Shown: positions 6,095-11,669 of the stretch, one piece after another
Layout: each line of letters begins with the position of its first letter
Numbering within the stretch: position 1 is the first letter of the stretch
Assembly (NCBI GenBank): GCA_964453435.1
Contig: CAYVQZ010000095.1
Location: 1 to 11,669 of the forward strand
Origin: CAYVQZ01 sp964453435
Lineage (GTDB): Bacteria; Abyssobacteria; SURF-5
Direction of reading: 5' to 3'
Length of the DNA stretch: 11,669 nucleotides
Notes under the pieces: model-generated
Database searches by the model: none
The model's input: the letters and a program-made list of their open reading frames with translations, nothing else
What the model was told of the DNA's origin: nothing
Position numbers and translations under genes: made by a program

Positions 6095-7516
6095 ATGGTT
6101 GGTATAACTTCGTACGGCGCCTACATTCCCATTTGGCGCCTGCCGCGTGAGACAATCGCCAGGGAATGGGGGATGCCTTCTGTTCCCGGCGAAAGGGCGG
6201 TGGCGAATTTCGATGAGGACAGCCTTACAATGGCAGTGGCCGCAACAAACGATTGCCTGAATGGCGTCGACAGGAATTCAATCGACGGCGCCTTCTTTGC
6301 CTCGACTACGTCGCCGTTTCTCGAAAGGGCGGCGTCGGTAACGATGGCTGCTGCCGCAGACCTTCGACGCGATATCCTCACGGCCGACTTCACGGACTCA
6401 CTCCGCGCCGGAACGCAAGTTATGAGGGCGGCTGCGGATGCGGTCAAGGCCGGGACAGCAAAAAGCGTGCTCGTCTCCGCTTCCGACACACGGATGCCAC
6501 CGCCCCGCTCTCCGTTCGAGATGCTGTTCGGCGATGCCGCCGCCGCTTTCATCATCGGGGATAAGGACGTGGCGGTGGAGATTCAGGGGTTCCACACGAT
6601 GTACCACGAGATTGCCGATGTCTGGCGCGCCGAGAAAGACGAATTCGTGAAGGCGTGGGAAGACAGGTTCGTGATCGAAGAGGGCTTCTTGAAAGCGTTC
6701 AAACAGGCGGTCTCGGACTGCATGAAGAAATATGACTGTACGCCGGAAGATTTCGCCAAGGTCGTCTCGTACGCGCCCGATTACCGCAGGCATCAGCAGG
6801 TGGCGAAAATGTTGAAGATCGAGCCTTCCAAGCTTCAAGACGGCTTGTTCGGCTTTGTCGGCCTTACCGGGTGCGCTCACCCGTTGCTCATGCTTGTGGC
6901 GGCGCTCGAGGATGCGCAGCCGGGCGACAAGATGTTGCTCATCAGCTATGGCAACGGGATCGACATCTTCATTCTGCAAGTGACCGAGCATATCGAGAAG
7001 ATACGTGACCGGCGAGGCGTGAAGGGTCACATCGCGCCGAAAAGAGAAGTGCCGGATTACGCATCCTATGCGCAGTGGCGAGGCATCGTCAGCGCGGAGG
7101 CGGCCGCGCGTCGTCCGGCCGCTGCTCCGCCCTCTTCCTCGGCTCTCTGGAGGGAACGCGATAAGGTGTTCAGGCTCCACGGCGTCAAATGCAACAACTG
7201 CGGCACATTGCAGTATCCGCCGCAGCGCGTGTGCACCCGCTGCACCAAAAAGGACGATTTCACACGGGTCAGGTTTTCCGACAGGAAGGCGAAGTTATTC
7301 ACATATTCGCTCGACTACATTGCCGGCAGCCTTGACATCCCGTTGGCCGTCTGTATCATTAATTTCGACGGTGGCGGCCGGATGCTGTGCGCGATGACAG
7401 ACCGCGACGTTAATGAAATCAAAATCGATATGCCGCTCGAGATGTCTTTCCGGCGATTGGGGACGATCGGCGGGGTGCCAAACTATTTCTGGAAATGCAT
7501 TCCGACACGGTCATAA
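6095..7516 (+). CDS. HMG-CoA-synthase-like protein fused to a C-terminal DUF35 domain (copy 2)
   Basis: A 473-residue paralogue of the fusion at 2038-3492, with the same order: HMGCS-like fold (residues 1 to about 325; MVGITSYGAYIP start, FGDAAAAFIIG near 145-155, QPGDKMLLISYGNG near 275-288), then an Ala/Pro/Ser-rich linker (about 336-349), then DUF35 with a canonical zinc ribbon Cys366, 369, 380, 383 (spacing 2-10-2) and an OB-fold segment ending VPNYFWKCIP. By eye the synthase active site is missing: the Cys position is Leu103 in SLRAGT, the Glu position is Thr71 or nearby, and the His position is Tyr226 or nearby. Ser102 (Ser108 in copy 1) is conserved just before the lost Cys. The N-terminal region is about 8 residues shorter than in copy 1. 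I chose the ATG at 6095 because AAAGGAGG lies about 7 nt before it and the start aligns exactly with copy 1; the frame is open upstream to a TTG at 6008. The thiolase follows after 16 nt. Probably a CoA-ester-binding partner of that thiolase. Confidence 0.85.
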   Translation: MVGITSYGAYIPIWRLPRETIAREWGMPSVPGERAVANFDEDSLTMAVAATNDCLNGVDRNSIDGAFFASTTSPFLERAASVTMAAAADLRRDILTADFTDSLRAGTQVMRAAADAVKAGTAKSVLVSASDTRMPPPRSPFEMLFGDAAAAFIIGDKDVAVEIQGFHTMYHEIADVWRAEKDEFVKAWEDRFVIEEGFLKAFKQAVSDCMKKYDCTPEDFAKVVSYAPDYRRHQQVAKMLKIEPSKLQDGLFGFVGLTGCAHPLLMLVAALEDAQPGDKMLLISYGNGIDIFILQVTEHIEKIRDRRGVKGHIAPKREVPDYASYAQWRGIVSAEAAARRPAAAPPSSSALWRERDKVFRLHGVKCNNCGTLQYPPQRVCTRCTKKDDFTRVRFSDRKAKLFTYSLDYIAGSLDIPLAVCIINFDGGGRMLCAMTDRDVNEIKIDMPLEMSFRRLGTIGGVPNYFWKCIPTRS

Positions 7517-7532
7517 GAAGGGGGTGGGAACA

Positions 7533-8708
7533 ATGAGGCAGTCGATACGAGACAGAGTAGCCATAATCGGCATGGGCTGTTCGAAGTTCGGAGAACGCTG
7601 GGAAAGCGACGCCACGGACCTGATGGTGGAAGCCGCCTACGAGGCGTACGAGGATGCGGGCATCGACCCGAAGGACATAGAGGCTGCATGGCTGGGAACC
7701 GTGCAGTCGGGCATGACCGGACAGCCGGCGGCAGCCGCGTTGAAGCTTGATTATATTCCGATCACCCGGGTTGAGAATGCATGCTGCACTGCCACCGACG
7801 CTTTTCGGAACGCGGTGTATGCGGTCGCTGCGGGCATCCACGACATTGTGCTCGCCATTGGCGTGGAGAAATTGAAAGACACCGGTTGGACCGGCCTGGG
7901 CGGGTTTGGCATGCCGGGCAGCTCGATGGTGGACGTCAACACTCCGCCACCGGTCCAGTTCGCCCTGGCGGCAACGCGATATTCGCACCACTATGGGGCG
8001 CCGATGGAGGAGCTGAAAAAGACCCTGGCAAGAATTGCCGTCAAAAACCATAAGAACGGCGCGCTGAACCCGAAGGCGCATTTCCAGCGCGAAATCAAGC
8101 TCGAACAGGCGCTGAATGCTCCCATGGTTGCCTGGCCGCTGGGACTGTTCGACTGCTGCGGCGTCAGCGACGGTTCGGCCGCGGCGATTCTGACGACGCC
8201 CGAGATCGCGAAGAAATTCCGCGACGACTTCGTGCTCGTGAAGGGTATCGGCATGGCTGTCGGCGGCCAACAGGGGATGCTGCAGGACGATTACGACTTC
8301 ATCCATTTCGAGGAGAACGTCCGCGCCGCCAGAATGGCGTACGAGGAAGCCGGTGTCAAGGGCCCGCTCGAGGAAATCGACCACGCGATGGTTCACGACT
8401 GCTTTACGATTACCGAGTTGGTGATAACGGAGGACCTCGGCTTCGCGCCAAGGGGGAAGGGACCCGAGTATCACGAGGCCGGAACCTTCGACAAAGACGG
8501 GGAGCTGGCCCTCAATGTCGATGGCGGGCTGAAATGCTTCGGGCATCCGATCGGCGCGAGCGGTATCCGCATGATTTACGAAGTGTACAAGCAGATGCAG
8601 GGTAAGGCCGGTCCTCGTCAACGCAAGAACCCCAAGCTGGGCCTCACACACAACCTCGGCGGCAGGCCCGGCTCATTCACCTGCACTGTCGCCATATTCG
8701 GAAGATAG
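7533..8708 (+). CDS. SCP-x/lipid-transfer-type thiolase, copy 2
   Basis: A 391-residue paralogue of the thiolase at 3507-4715, aligning along its whole length (VAIIGMGCSKFGERW at the N-terminus, LGLFDCCGVSDG near 203-214). Catalytic residues are present: Cys84 in ENACCTATD (a second Cys, 85, follows), His288 in VHDCF, His338 in GHPIGASG (337-344) and the terminal THNLGG (372-377). It should form or cleave a beta-ketoacyl-CoA bond. The segment after KLKDTG (about 118-140) is Gly/Pro-rich and differs from copy 1, as does the CCTAT stretch beside the nucleophile (CASGT in copy 1); these suggest a different acyl group. The start at 7533 is supported by a purine-rich site (AGGGGGTGGGA) and by alignment with copy 1; an upstream in-frame ATG at 7413 lies inside the previous gene and is rejected. 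The gene is followed after 28 nt by a terminator hairpin, so the unit is two genes. Confidence 0.9.
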   Translation: MRQSIRDRVAIIGMGCSKFGERWESDATDLMVEAAYEAYEDAGIDPKDIEAAWLGTVQSGMTGQPAAAALKLDYIPITRVENACCTATDAFRNAVYAVAAGIHDIVLAIGVEKLKDTGWTGLGGFGMPGSSMVDVNTPPPVQFALAATRYSHHYGAPMEELKKTLARIAVKNHKNGALNPKAHFQREIKLEQALNAPMVAWPLGLFDCCGVSDGSAAAILTTPEIAKKFRDDFVLVKGIGMAVGGQQGMLQDDYDFIHFEENVRAARMAYEEAGVKGPLEEIDHAMVHDCFTITELVITEDLGFAPRGKGPEYHEAGTFDKDGELALNVDGGLKCFGHPIGASGIRMIYEVYKQMQGKAGPRQRKNPKLGLTHNLGGRPGSFTCTVAIFGR

Positions 8709-8736
8709 AATCGACTCCACGCTGACAGTTTTCAAC

Positions 8737-8775
8737 TCCGCCGCTTGTCGGACTGACGAGCGGCGGATTGCTTTT
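8737..8775 (+). terminator. Intrinsic terminator of the second unit
   Basis: A 13-bp stem, TCCGCCGCTTGTC (8737-8749) with GACGAGCGGCGGA (8755-8767; one T-G wobble), 5-nt loop, followed by TTGCTTTT. It lies 28 nt after the thiolase stop codon. Confidence 0.8.
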
Positions 8776-8933
8776 CCTGCTTGCTTCGGGTGAAGGAAGA
8801 GCTCAATCTGTTGGACAAATACAGCGTTAGCCAGGATACCAGCGAATTCATGCTCCGTTTCTTTTGGAATTGCGAGGCGCGAGGGGTGGCATTAGACCGA
8901 CTCGCCTTATCTCGGAAGCGGCCACAAAGTTTT

Positions 8934-8958
8934 GGCCTCAATTCGCATTTTCGAGGCC
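8934..8958 (-). terminator. Hairpin directly after the membrane-protein stop codon (weak terminator candidate)
   Basis: GGCCTC (8934-8939) and GAGGCC (8953-8958) form a 6-bp stem with a 13-nt loop, immediately downstream of the minus-strand stop codon. On the minus strand it is followed by AAAAC, not a T-run, so it is not a canonical intrinsic terminator. The DNA from 8776 to 8933 shows no gene I can support. Confidence 0.25.
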
Positions 8959-9564
8959 TCACCTGCGGCTCTCATTTGCTTGTTGTTTTTCGGCCATGGC
9001 GGAAGCGGCTTCAGAACAGGCAAATTTTTTTAATCCATAGTAATAGACACTCAGAAGAGCAATCACGATTCCTCCGGAAATCGCAGTCTCGTAGCCGATC
9101 TTGCCGTCGGCGAGGGCTTTCGCTACGAGTGTCGCGCCCAAGATTCCGATCAAGAGAGACACCCAGAAAGCTTTGACCTCGGCCAGCTCGGCCCTGACAT
9201 GGCCGGAGATTTCGCCGACGGCCATAGACTCCACATAGCGTACCATCGAGAGCATAAGGAGGTAGGGAAGAGGCGCCAGCAGGAGATACTCCAAGGCCCT
9301 CACCGACATTTTCAGAGCAAGGACATCAGGCGAATATGCCTCCGTATGCGGAGGTATCACCTTGAAGAAAATTGCGATCGCTTTGCTGAATTCATAAAAA
9401 CCAGCAGCAAAGAGAAGAATCATTACCAGACACGCGACGCCCGTGCCCAGAAACATGGGCCAGCGGGAAAGGCGATTTAATAATATGTAAAGGGCGCCCG
9501 TGCTTGTTGGTGTTTCTTTTGTTCTCGTTGGGCTAATTGAACCCCCACCGGCTTCTTCATTCAT
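8959..9564 (-). CDS. Four-segment inner-membrane protein, possibly UPF0114/YqhA-like
   Basis: A 201-residue membrane protein. After a polar N-terminal tail of about 25 residues it shows hydrophobic segments near 37-58 (continuing amphipathically to 70), 88-110, 132-150 and 161-178, then a charged C-terminal tail. The order and spacing (a short N-terminal RLSRWPMFLG lead-in, a long first segment, a VRALEYLLLAPLPYLLMLSM second segment, a soluble stretch, then VKAFWVSLLIGILGATLV and a final segment) resemble the UPF0114/YqhA family, usually 160-180 residues with no firm biochemical role. This is a pattern match, not an alignment. I chose the ATG at 9564 because AAGGAG lies 7 nt upstream; the frame is open 24 codons further, but that extension has no ribosome-binding site. 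It is a single gene, converging on the second thiolase unit. A function such as transport or stress response cannot be inferred. Confidence 0.7.
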   Translation of the reverse strand: MNEEAGGGSISPTRTKETPTSTGALYILLNRLSRWPMFLGTGVACLVMILLFAAGFYEFSKAIAIFFKVIPPHTEAYSPDVLALKMSVRALEYLLLAPLPYLLMLSMVRYVESMAVGEISGHVRAELAEVKAFWVSLLIGILGATLVAKALADGKIGYETAISGGIVIALLSVYYYGLKKFACSEAASAMAEKQQANESRR

Positions 9565-9838
9565 CTTGTGTCTCCTTGAATAAACGTGGCGTCTTTCAGG
9601 GTTTGCATCGACCGGTATCTCCGGTTCTAACGACACCGCTGGCGTGTTAAGAGTCGCCTCGCTGCAGTTTCCATGATTAATCGCTTCCTCCTTTCCGATG
9701 ACTTAACTGTATATTATAACGAACTGTTCATATTCAATGCGACGTTGTCCTCAACTTCGATAGTTGACGGCGGCGGACGCGTCTCAATATGGCCTTTGCG
9801 CAATGGAATTCGGAAACCGTTTGATGGAAAACGCGGGT
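9565..9838. other. Divergent intergenic region left of the FNT promoter
   Basis: Between the minus-strand membrane protein and the FNT promoter. An open frame from 9673 to 9969 on the plus strand has no ribosome-binding site and contains the FNT promoter inside it, so I do not call it. A clear promoter for the minus-strand gene was not found; TTAACA on the minus strand near 9650 lacks a well-spaced -10. Confidence 0.45.
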
Positions 9839-9867
9839 TTTACACTCCTATGCATCGATGTTATGAT
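9839..9867 (+). promoter_or_regulatory. Strong sigma70-type promoter upstream of the FNT channel gene
   Basis: TTTACA (9839-9844), a 17-base spacer and TATGAT (9862-9867): 5/6 matches in both hexamers. It predicts a start near 9874 and a leader of about 380 nt before the FNT start codon at 10257, long enough to hold the small ORF at 9982-10194. Confidence 0.6.
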
Positions 9868-9967
9868 ACCCGCAAAGCTGATGAAAATGCCAGAGAGATA
9901 TTGAACCGAAGAGAGGAAATCGACTATCATGAGGCAACGACAACATTTGAACAATCCATTTCTGTGT

Positions 9968-9984
9968 GAGGAGGTAATTTACTG
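9968..9984 (+). promoter_or_regulatory. Strong Shine-Dalgarno facing a CTG codon
   Basis: GAGGAGG (centred on 9972) is followed 7 nt later by CTG (9982-9984) and there is no ATG, GTG or TTG at usable spacing. The next candidate start in the frame is a TTG at 10006, about 30 nt away. Such a complete ribosome-binding site without a standard start codon is unusual and decides the start of the ORF that follows. Confidence 0.45.
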
Positions 9985-10194
9985 AAGCCGGAAATCAAAC
10001 GCATTTTGGAACCCGGGGTGATCGCCGTCGTGACTGGTGGATACAAAAATTTTCGTGCAGTCGTATATTATGCTCAGAACGTCGAAAAGTGTGAGAGACC
10101 GGATGCAAATTCAACCGTTACCCGGCGGACCCTTCTCACAAAAGAACTGAACAGACAGAACCCCTGGTGTGACAGGACGTCCCTGAAGAATTGA
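9982..10194 (+). CDS. Possible CTG-initiated small protein in the leader of the FNT gene
   Basis: From the CTG at 9982 the frame runs 70 residues to a TGA at 10192. The product begins with a plausible strand-rich part (KPEIKRILEPGVIAVVTGGY, then NFRAVVYYAQNVEKC) and ends in a polar, Arg/Asn-rich tail; it has two cysteines and no membrane segment. I recognise no family. An in-frame stop just upstream (9967-9969) rules out an earlier start. It sits between the promoter at 9839-9867 and the FNT gene, ending 62 nt before the FNT start, so it could be a leader peptide, a small co-expressed protein, or the remnant of a longer gene whose start was mutated from ATG. The first 40 residues look more protein-like than the rest, which would fit a degraded gene. 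The TTG at 10006 is the alternative start. Confidence 0.35.
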   Translation: MKPEIKRILEPGVIAVVTGGYKNFRAVVYYAQNVEKCERPDANSTVTRRTLLTKELNRQNPWCDRTSLKN

Positions 10195-10256
10195 GGGCTG
10201 TTGGGGCCGTTCAAGATAATGCATGCCGAATTGTTGCTTTTATGAAAGGAGGCTTT

Positions 10257-11135
10257 ATGGCCGAGCAGGAACTTCTCTATTCAGTTGACGCGTTGCCGCC
10301 GCCAAAGACAATCGAAAAGGCCATCCAGGTCGGCGTATCAAAGATAGACCTGGATTTCGTGACTATGCTGATGCTGTCGGTCCTGGCAGGCGCCTTCATA
10401 TCGCTGGGCGCGGTTTTTTCAACAACGGTCACAGCGGGAGCGCACGGCAATATCTACTATGGAGCGATTCGCCTGCTCAGCGGCATAACATTCAGTCTCG
10501 GGCTTATCCTCGTAATATGCGCAGGCGCCGAACTTTTCACCGGCAACAATCTCATCGTTATGGCTACCCTGTCCGGCGAGGTGACAATCAGGCAGTTATT
10601 GCGAAACTGGGTGATCGTATACACCGGCAATTTCATCGGCGCGCTTGCGACCGCCGGCTTTATCCTCCTCTGTCGGAAGCATGAACTCGGCGGCGGTGTG
10701 ATCTGGCTCAATGCCCTGAATATAGCGCATGCCAAATGCGTGGAACCTTTCTCGACCATGTTTGGTCGGGGGATTCTCTGCAATGCGCTGGTTTGCCTGG
10801 CGGTTTGGTTGTGTTACAGCGCGCGCAGCATGACAGACAAGATATTGTCAATCATTTTTCCCATAACGGCGTTTGTCGCAGCAGGCTTTGAGCACTCAGT
10901 CGCGAATATGTATTTTGTGCCGGTGGCAATATTTGCGAAGGCTACCGCGCCGGGGAGCTTCTGGGAGCAAGTCGGCAAAACAGCCGCCGATTATCCAGCC
11001 TTGGGCTGGCAGGCTTTCTTCATCAAAAATCTTATTCCCGTGACACTTGGCAACATCGTGGGCGGTGTGTTGCTTGTGGGCGCTGTCTATTGGCTTGCCT
11101 ATAGGAGAAGGGAAGGTTTGAAGATACGGCTCTGA
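10257..11135 (+). CDS. Formate/nitrite transporter (FNT) family channel
   Basis: A 292-residue inner-membrane protein of the FNT family (FocA, NirC), pentameric channels for formate, nitrite or other small monovalent anions, usually 260-290 residues with six membrane segments per subunit. Diagnostic motifs: SLGAVFSTTVTAG (49-61), AGAELFTGNNLIVM (89-102, around the interrupted helix 2), NWVIVYTGNFIGAL (117-130), AKCVEPF with Lys160, RGILCNALVCLAVWL (171-185), and FEHSVANMYFVP (211-222), in which His213 or its neighbour corresponds to the conserved pore histidine of FocA. The ATG at 10257 has AAAGGAGG about 5 nt upstream and gives the usual short cytoplasmic N-terminus; the frame is open 22 codons further to 10191, but without a site. 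No formate-lyase or nitrite-reductase gene is in the window, so the anion cannot be assigned; formate import or export in an anaerobe is the simplest guess. Transcription probably starts at the promoter near 9839-9867. Confidence 0.93.
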   Translation: MAEQELLYSVDALPPPKTIEKAIQVGVSKIDLDFVTMLMLSVLAGAFISLGAVFSTTVTAGAHGNIYYGAIRLLSGITFSLGLILVICAGAELFTGNNLIVMATLSGEVTIRQLLRNWVIVYTGNFIGALATAGFILLCRKHELGGGVIWLNALNIAHAKCVEPFSTMFGRGILCNALVCLAVWLCYSARSMTDKILSIIFPITAFVAAGFEHSVANMYFVPVAIFAKATAPGSFWEQVGKTAADYPALGWQAFFIKNLIPVTLGNIVGGVLLVGAVYWLAYRRREGLKIRL

Positions 11136-11328
11136 AGCGAGAATCGCGCGAGGAAAGAGAATTAGTCACATCCGTAAGCTAATTTCGGGATGTGGTTGTT
11201 TTCGAATCCGTTCTCTTTGGGGACGTTCGATGTGCATTCACATAACCGCAACTCGATTTTCGGAAGCTTGTCGATTTTGTAAATGCGAGCGGTAAGAATA
11301 ACTCCGATGCGGACTTTGCCAAAACGGT
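11136..11328. other. Intergenic region after the FNT gene with a weak terminator-like hairpin
   Basis: No supported gene. CACATCC (11167-11173) pairs with GGATGTG (11188-11194) over a 14-nt loop, followed by GTTGTTTTC, which may act as a terminator for the FNT gene although the loop is large and the T-run broken. Nothing else recognisable. Confidence 0.3.
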
Positions 11329-11462
11329 TCAAATGAGACTGTCCCGTGATTGCCAAGCGAAGGGGACTGTGCCAGATTTACGGGCACGAAGTGCCGTAGA
11401 ATCGGGACTGTCCCCGAAGCAAACAACCTTCGCCAAGGAATCACGGGACAGACTCAAATGAG
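11329..11462. mobile_element. MITE/REP-like palindromic element with 9-bp direct repeats
   Basis: A 116-bp palindromic unit (11338-11453) is flanked by the direct repeat TCAAATGAG at 11329-11337 and 11454-11462, consistent with a target-site duplication. Terminal inverted repeats are CTGTCCCGTGATT (11339-11351) and its complement (11439-11451), 13/13. Further nested pairings are CGAAGG/CCTTCG (11358-11363 with 11427-11432), GGGGAC/GTCCCC (11362-11367 with 11410-11415) and a central GGCAC-GAA-GTGCC hairpin (11383-11395). It encodes no transposase, so it would depend on one elsewhere. GGGACTGTCCC-type palindromes remind me of repeats associated with REP-associated tyrosine (RAYT) transposases, but a 9-bp duplication would instead favour a DDE-type MITE. 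Confidence 0.55.
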
Positions 11463-11540
11463 GGGTCCTGACCGCTGGAAGGACGGGGGACGTAGGAGGC
11501 CAAGACGCTTTCAGGCGTATGTCATGCGTGTGTCGGCGTG

Positions 11541-11569
11541 TTGAATACGCCGCAGGAATATGCTAGAAT
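11541..11569 (+). promoter_or_regulatory. Promoter of tRNA-Thr
   Basis: TTGAAT (11541-11546), a 17-base spacer and TAGAAT (11564-11569); transcription would start near 11576, 10 nt before the mature tRNA. The -35 overlaps a small GGCGT/ACGCC inverted repeat. Confidence 0.65.
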
Positions 11570-11585
11570 TAACGCTGGTTTCAAA

Positions 11586-11658
11586 GCTGGAGTAGCTCAG
11601 TCGGTAGAGCACCTCACTCGTAATGAGGATGTCAGGGGTTCGAGTCCCCTCTCCAGCT
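11586..11658 (+). tRNA. tRNA-Thr (anticodon CGT)
   Basis: A complete 73-nt cloverleaf: acceptor stem GCTGGAG/CTCCAGC (7/7 pairs) with discriminator T, D arm AGCTCAGTCGGTAGAGC, anticodon stem CCTCA/TGAGG enclosing loop CTCGTAA with anticodon CGT (reads ACG, threonine), and T arm AGGGG-TTCGAGT-CCCCT. No CCA is encoded: the mature end is followed by CTTTTTG, whose T-run may end the transcript. Identity as Thr follows from the anticodon. Confidence 0.95.
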
Positions 11659-11669
11659 CTTTTTGTTTA

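Noticed and set aside
7419..8651. A 410-residue minus-strand open frame antisense to the second thiolase gene.
   Set aside because: The plus strand encodes a full-length thiolase with intact motifs; the antisense frame is rich in His, Arg and Gln with no domain, as expected for the shadow of a GC-biased gene.
9673..9969. A 98-residue open frame on the plus strand before the FNT leader.
   Set aside because: No ribosome-binding site, no recognisable domain, and the best promoter of the region (9839-9867) lies inside it. Its stop codon merely touches the Shine-Dalgarno of the next ORF.
11238..11444. A 68-residue minus-strand frame over the palindromic element.
   Set aside because: Its sequence is a translation of the repeat itself (TVP, LRHFVPVN-like strings) with no independent support.
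11338..11453. A CRISPR array or attachment site beside the tRNA gene.
   Set aside because: There is a single palindromic unit with no regularly spaced repeats, and the tRNA 3' end is not duplicated in the window.

Overview
The window looks like a chromosomal segment of a Gram-negative, probably anaerobic bacterium with moderately high GC. The gene set (a formate/nitrite channel, a DUF362 protein and CoA-thioester carbon-carbon bond enzymes with DUF35 zinc ribbons) and strong AGGAGG ribosome-binding sites would suit a Desulfobacterota-like or candidate-phylum genome. That placement is inference only; nothing here is a taxonomic marker.

Layout. 1-469 holds no convincing gene but has a candidate sigma70-type promoter. 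470-1774 encodes a DUF362-family protein with extra cysteines at its C-terminus. 2038-4715 is a two-gene unit: an HMG-CoA-synthase-like protein fused to a DUF35 (zinc ribbon plus OB fold) domain, then an SCP-x-type thiolase, closed by a strong hairpin at 4733-4767. A small unrecognised minus-strand gene (4806-5075) converges on that hairpin, and a small cysteine-containing protein follows on the plus strand (5353-5679). 6095-8708 is a second, paralogous copy of the two-gene unit with its own promoter and terminator. A minus-strand four-segment membrane protein (8959-9564, possibly UPF0114/YqhA-like) converges on it. A promoter at 9839-9867 then serves a possible CTG-initiated small ORF and an FNT-family formate/nitrite channel (10257-11135). 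The right end carries a 116-bp palindromic MITE/REP-like element with 9-bp direct repeats and a complete tRNA-Thr(CGT) with its promoter.

How it fits together. The central theme is two copies of [HMGCS-like-DUF35 fusion + thiolase]. In archaea, separate thiolase, DUF35 and HMG-CoA synthase proteins form one complex in which DUF35 bridges the CoA sites; in anaerobic toluene degradation BbsA (DUF35) is needed by the thiolase BbsB. Here the thiolases keep their catalytic Cys and His motifs, but both HMGCS domains appear by eye to lack the catalytic Glu, Cys and His. My reading is that each pair is a thiolase-type acyl-CoA condensing or cleaving enzyme with a zinc-ribbon partner fused to a degenerate or repurposed synthase domain. 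The substrates are unknown. The two copies have diverged and have separate promoters and terminators, so they may act on different acyl-CoAs.
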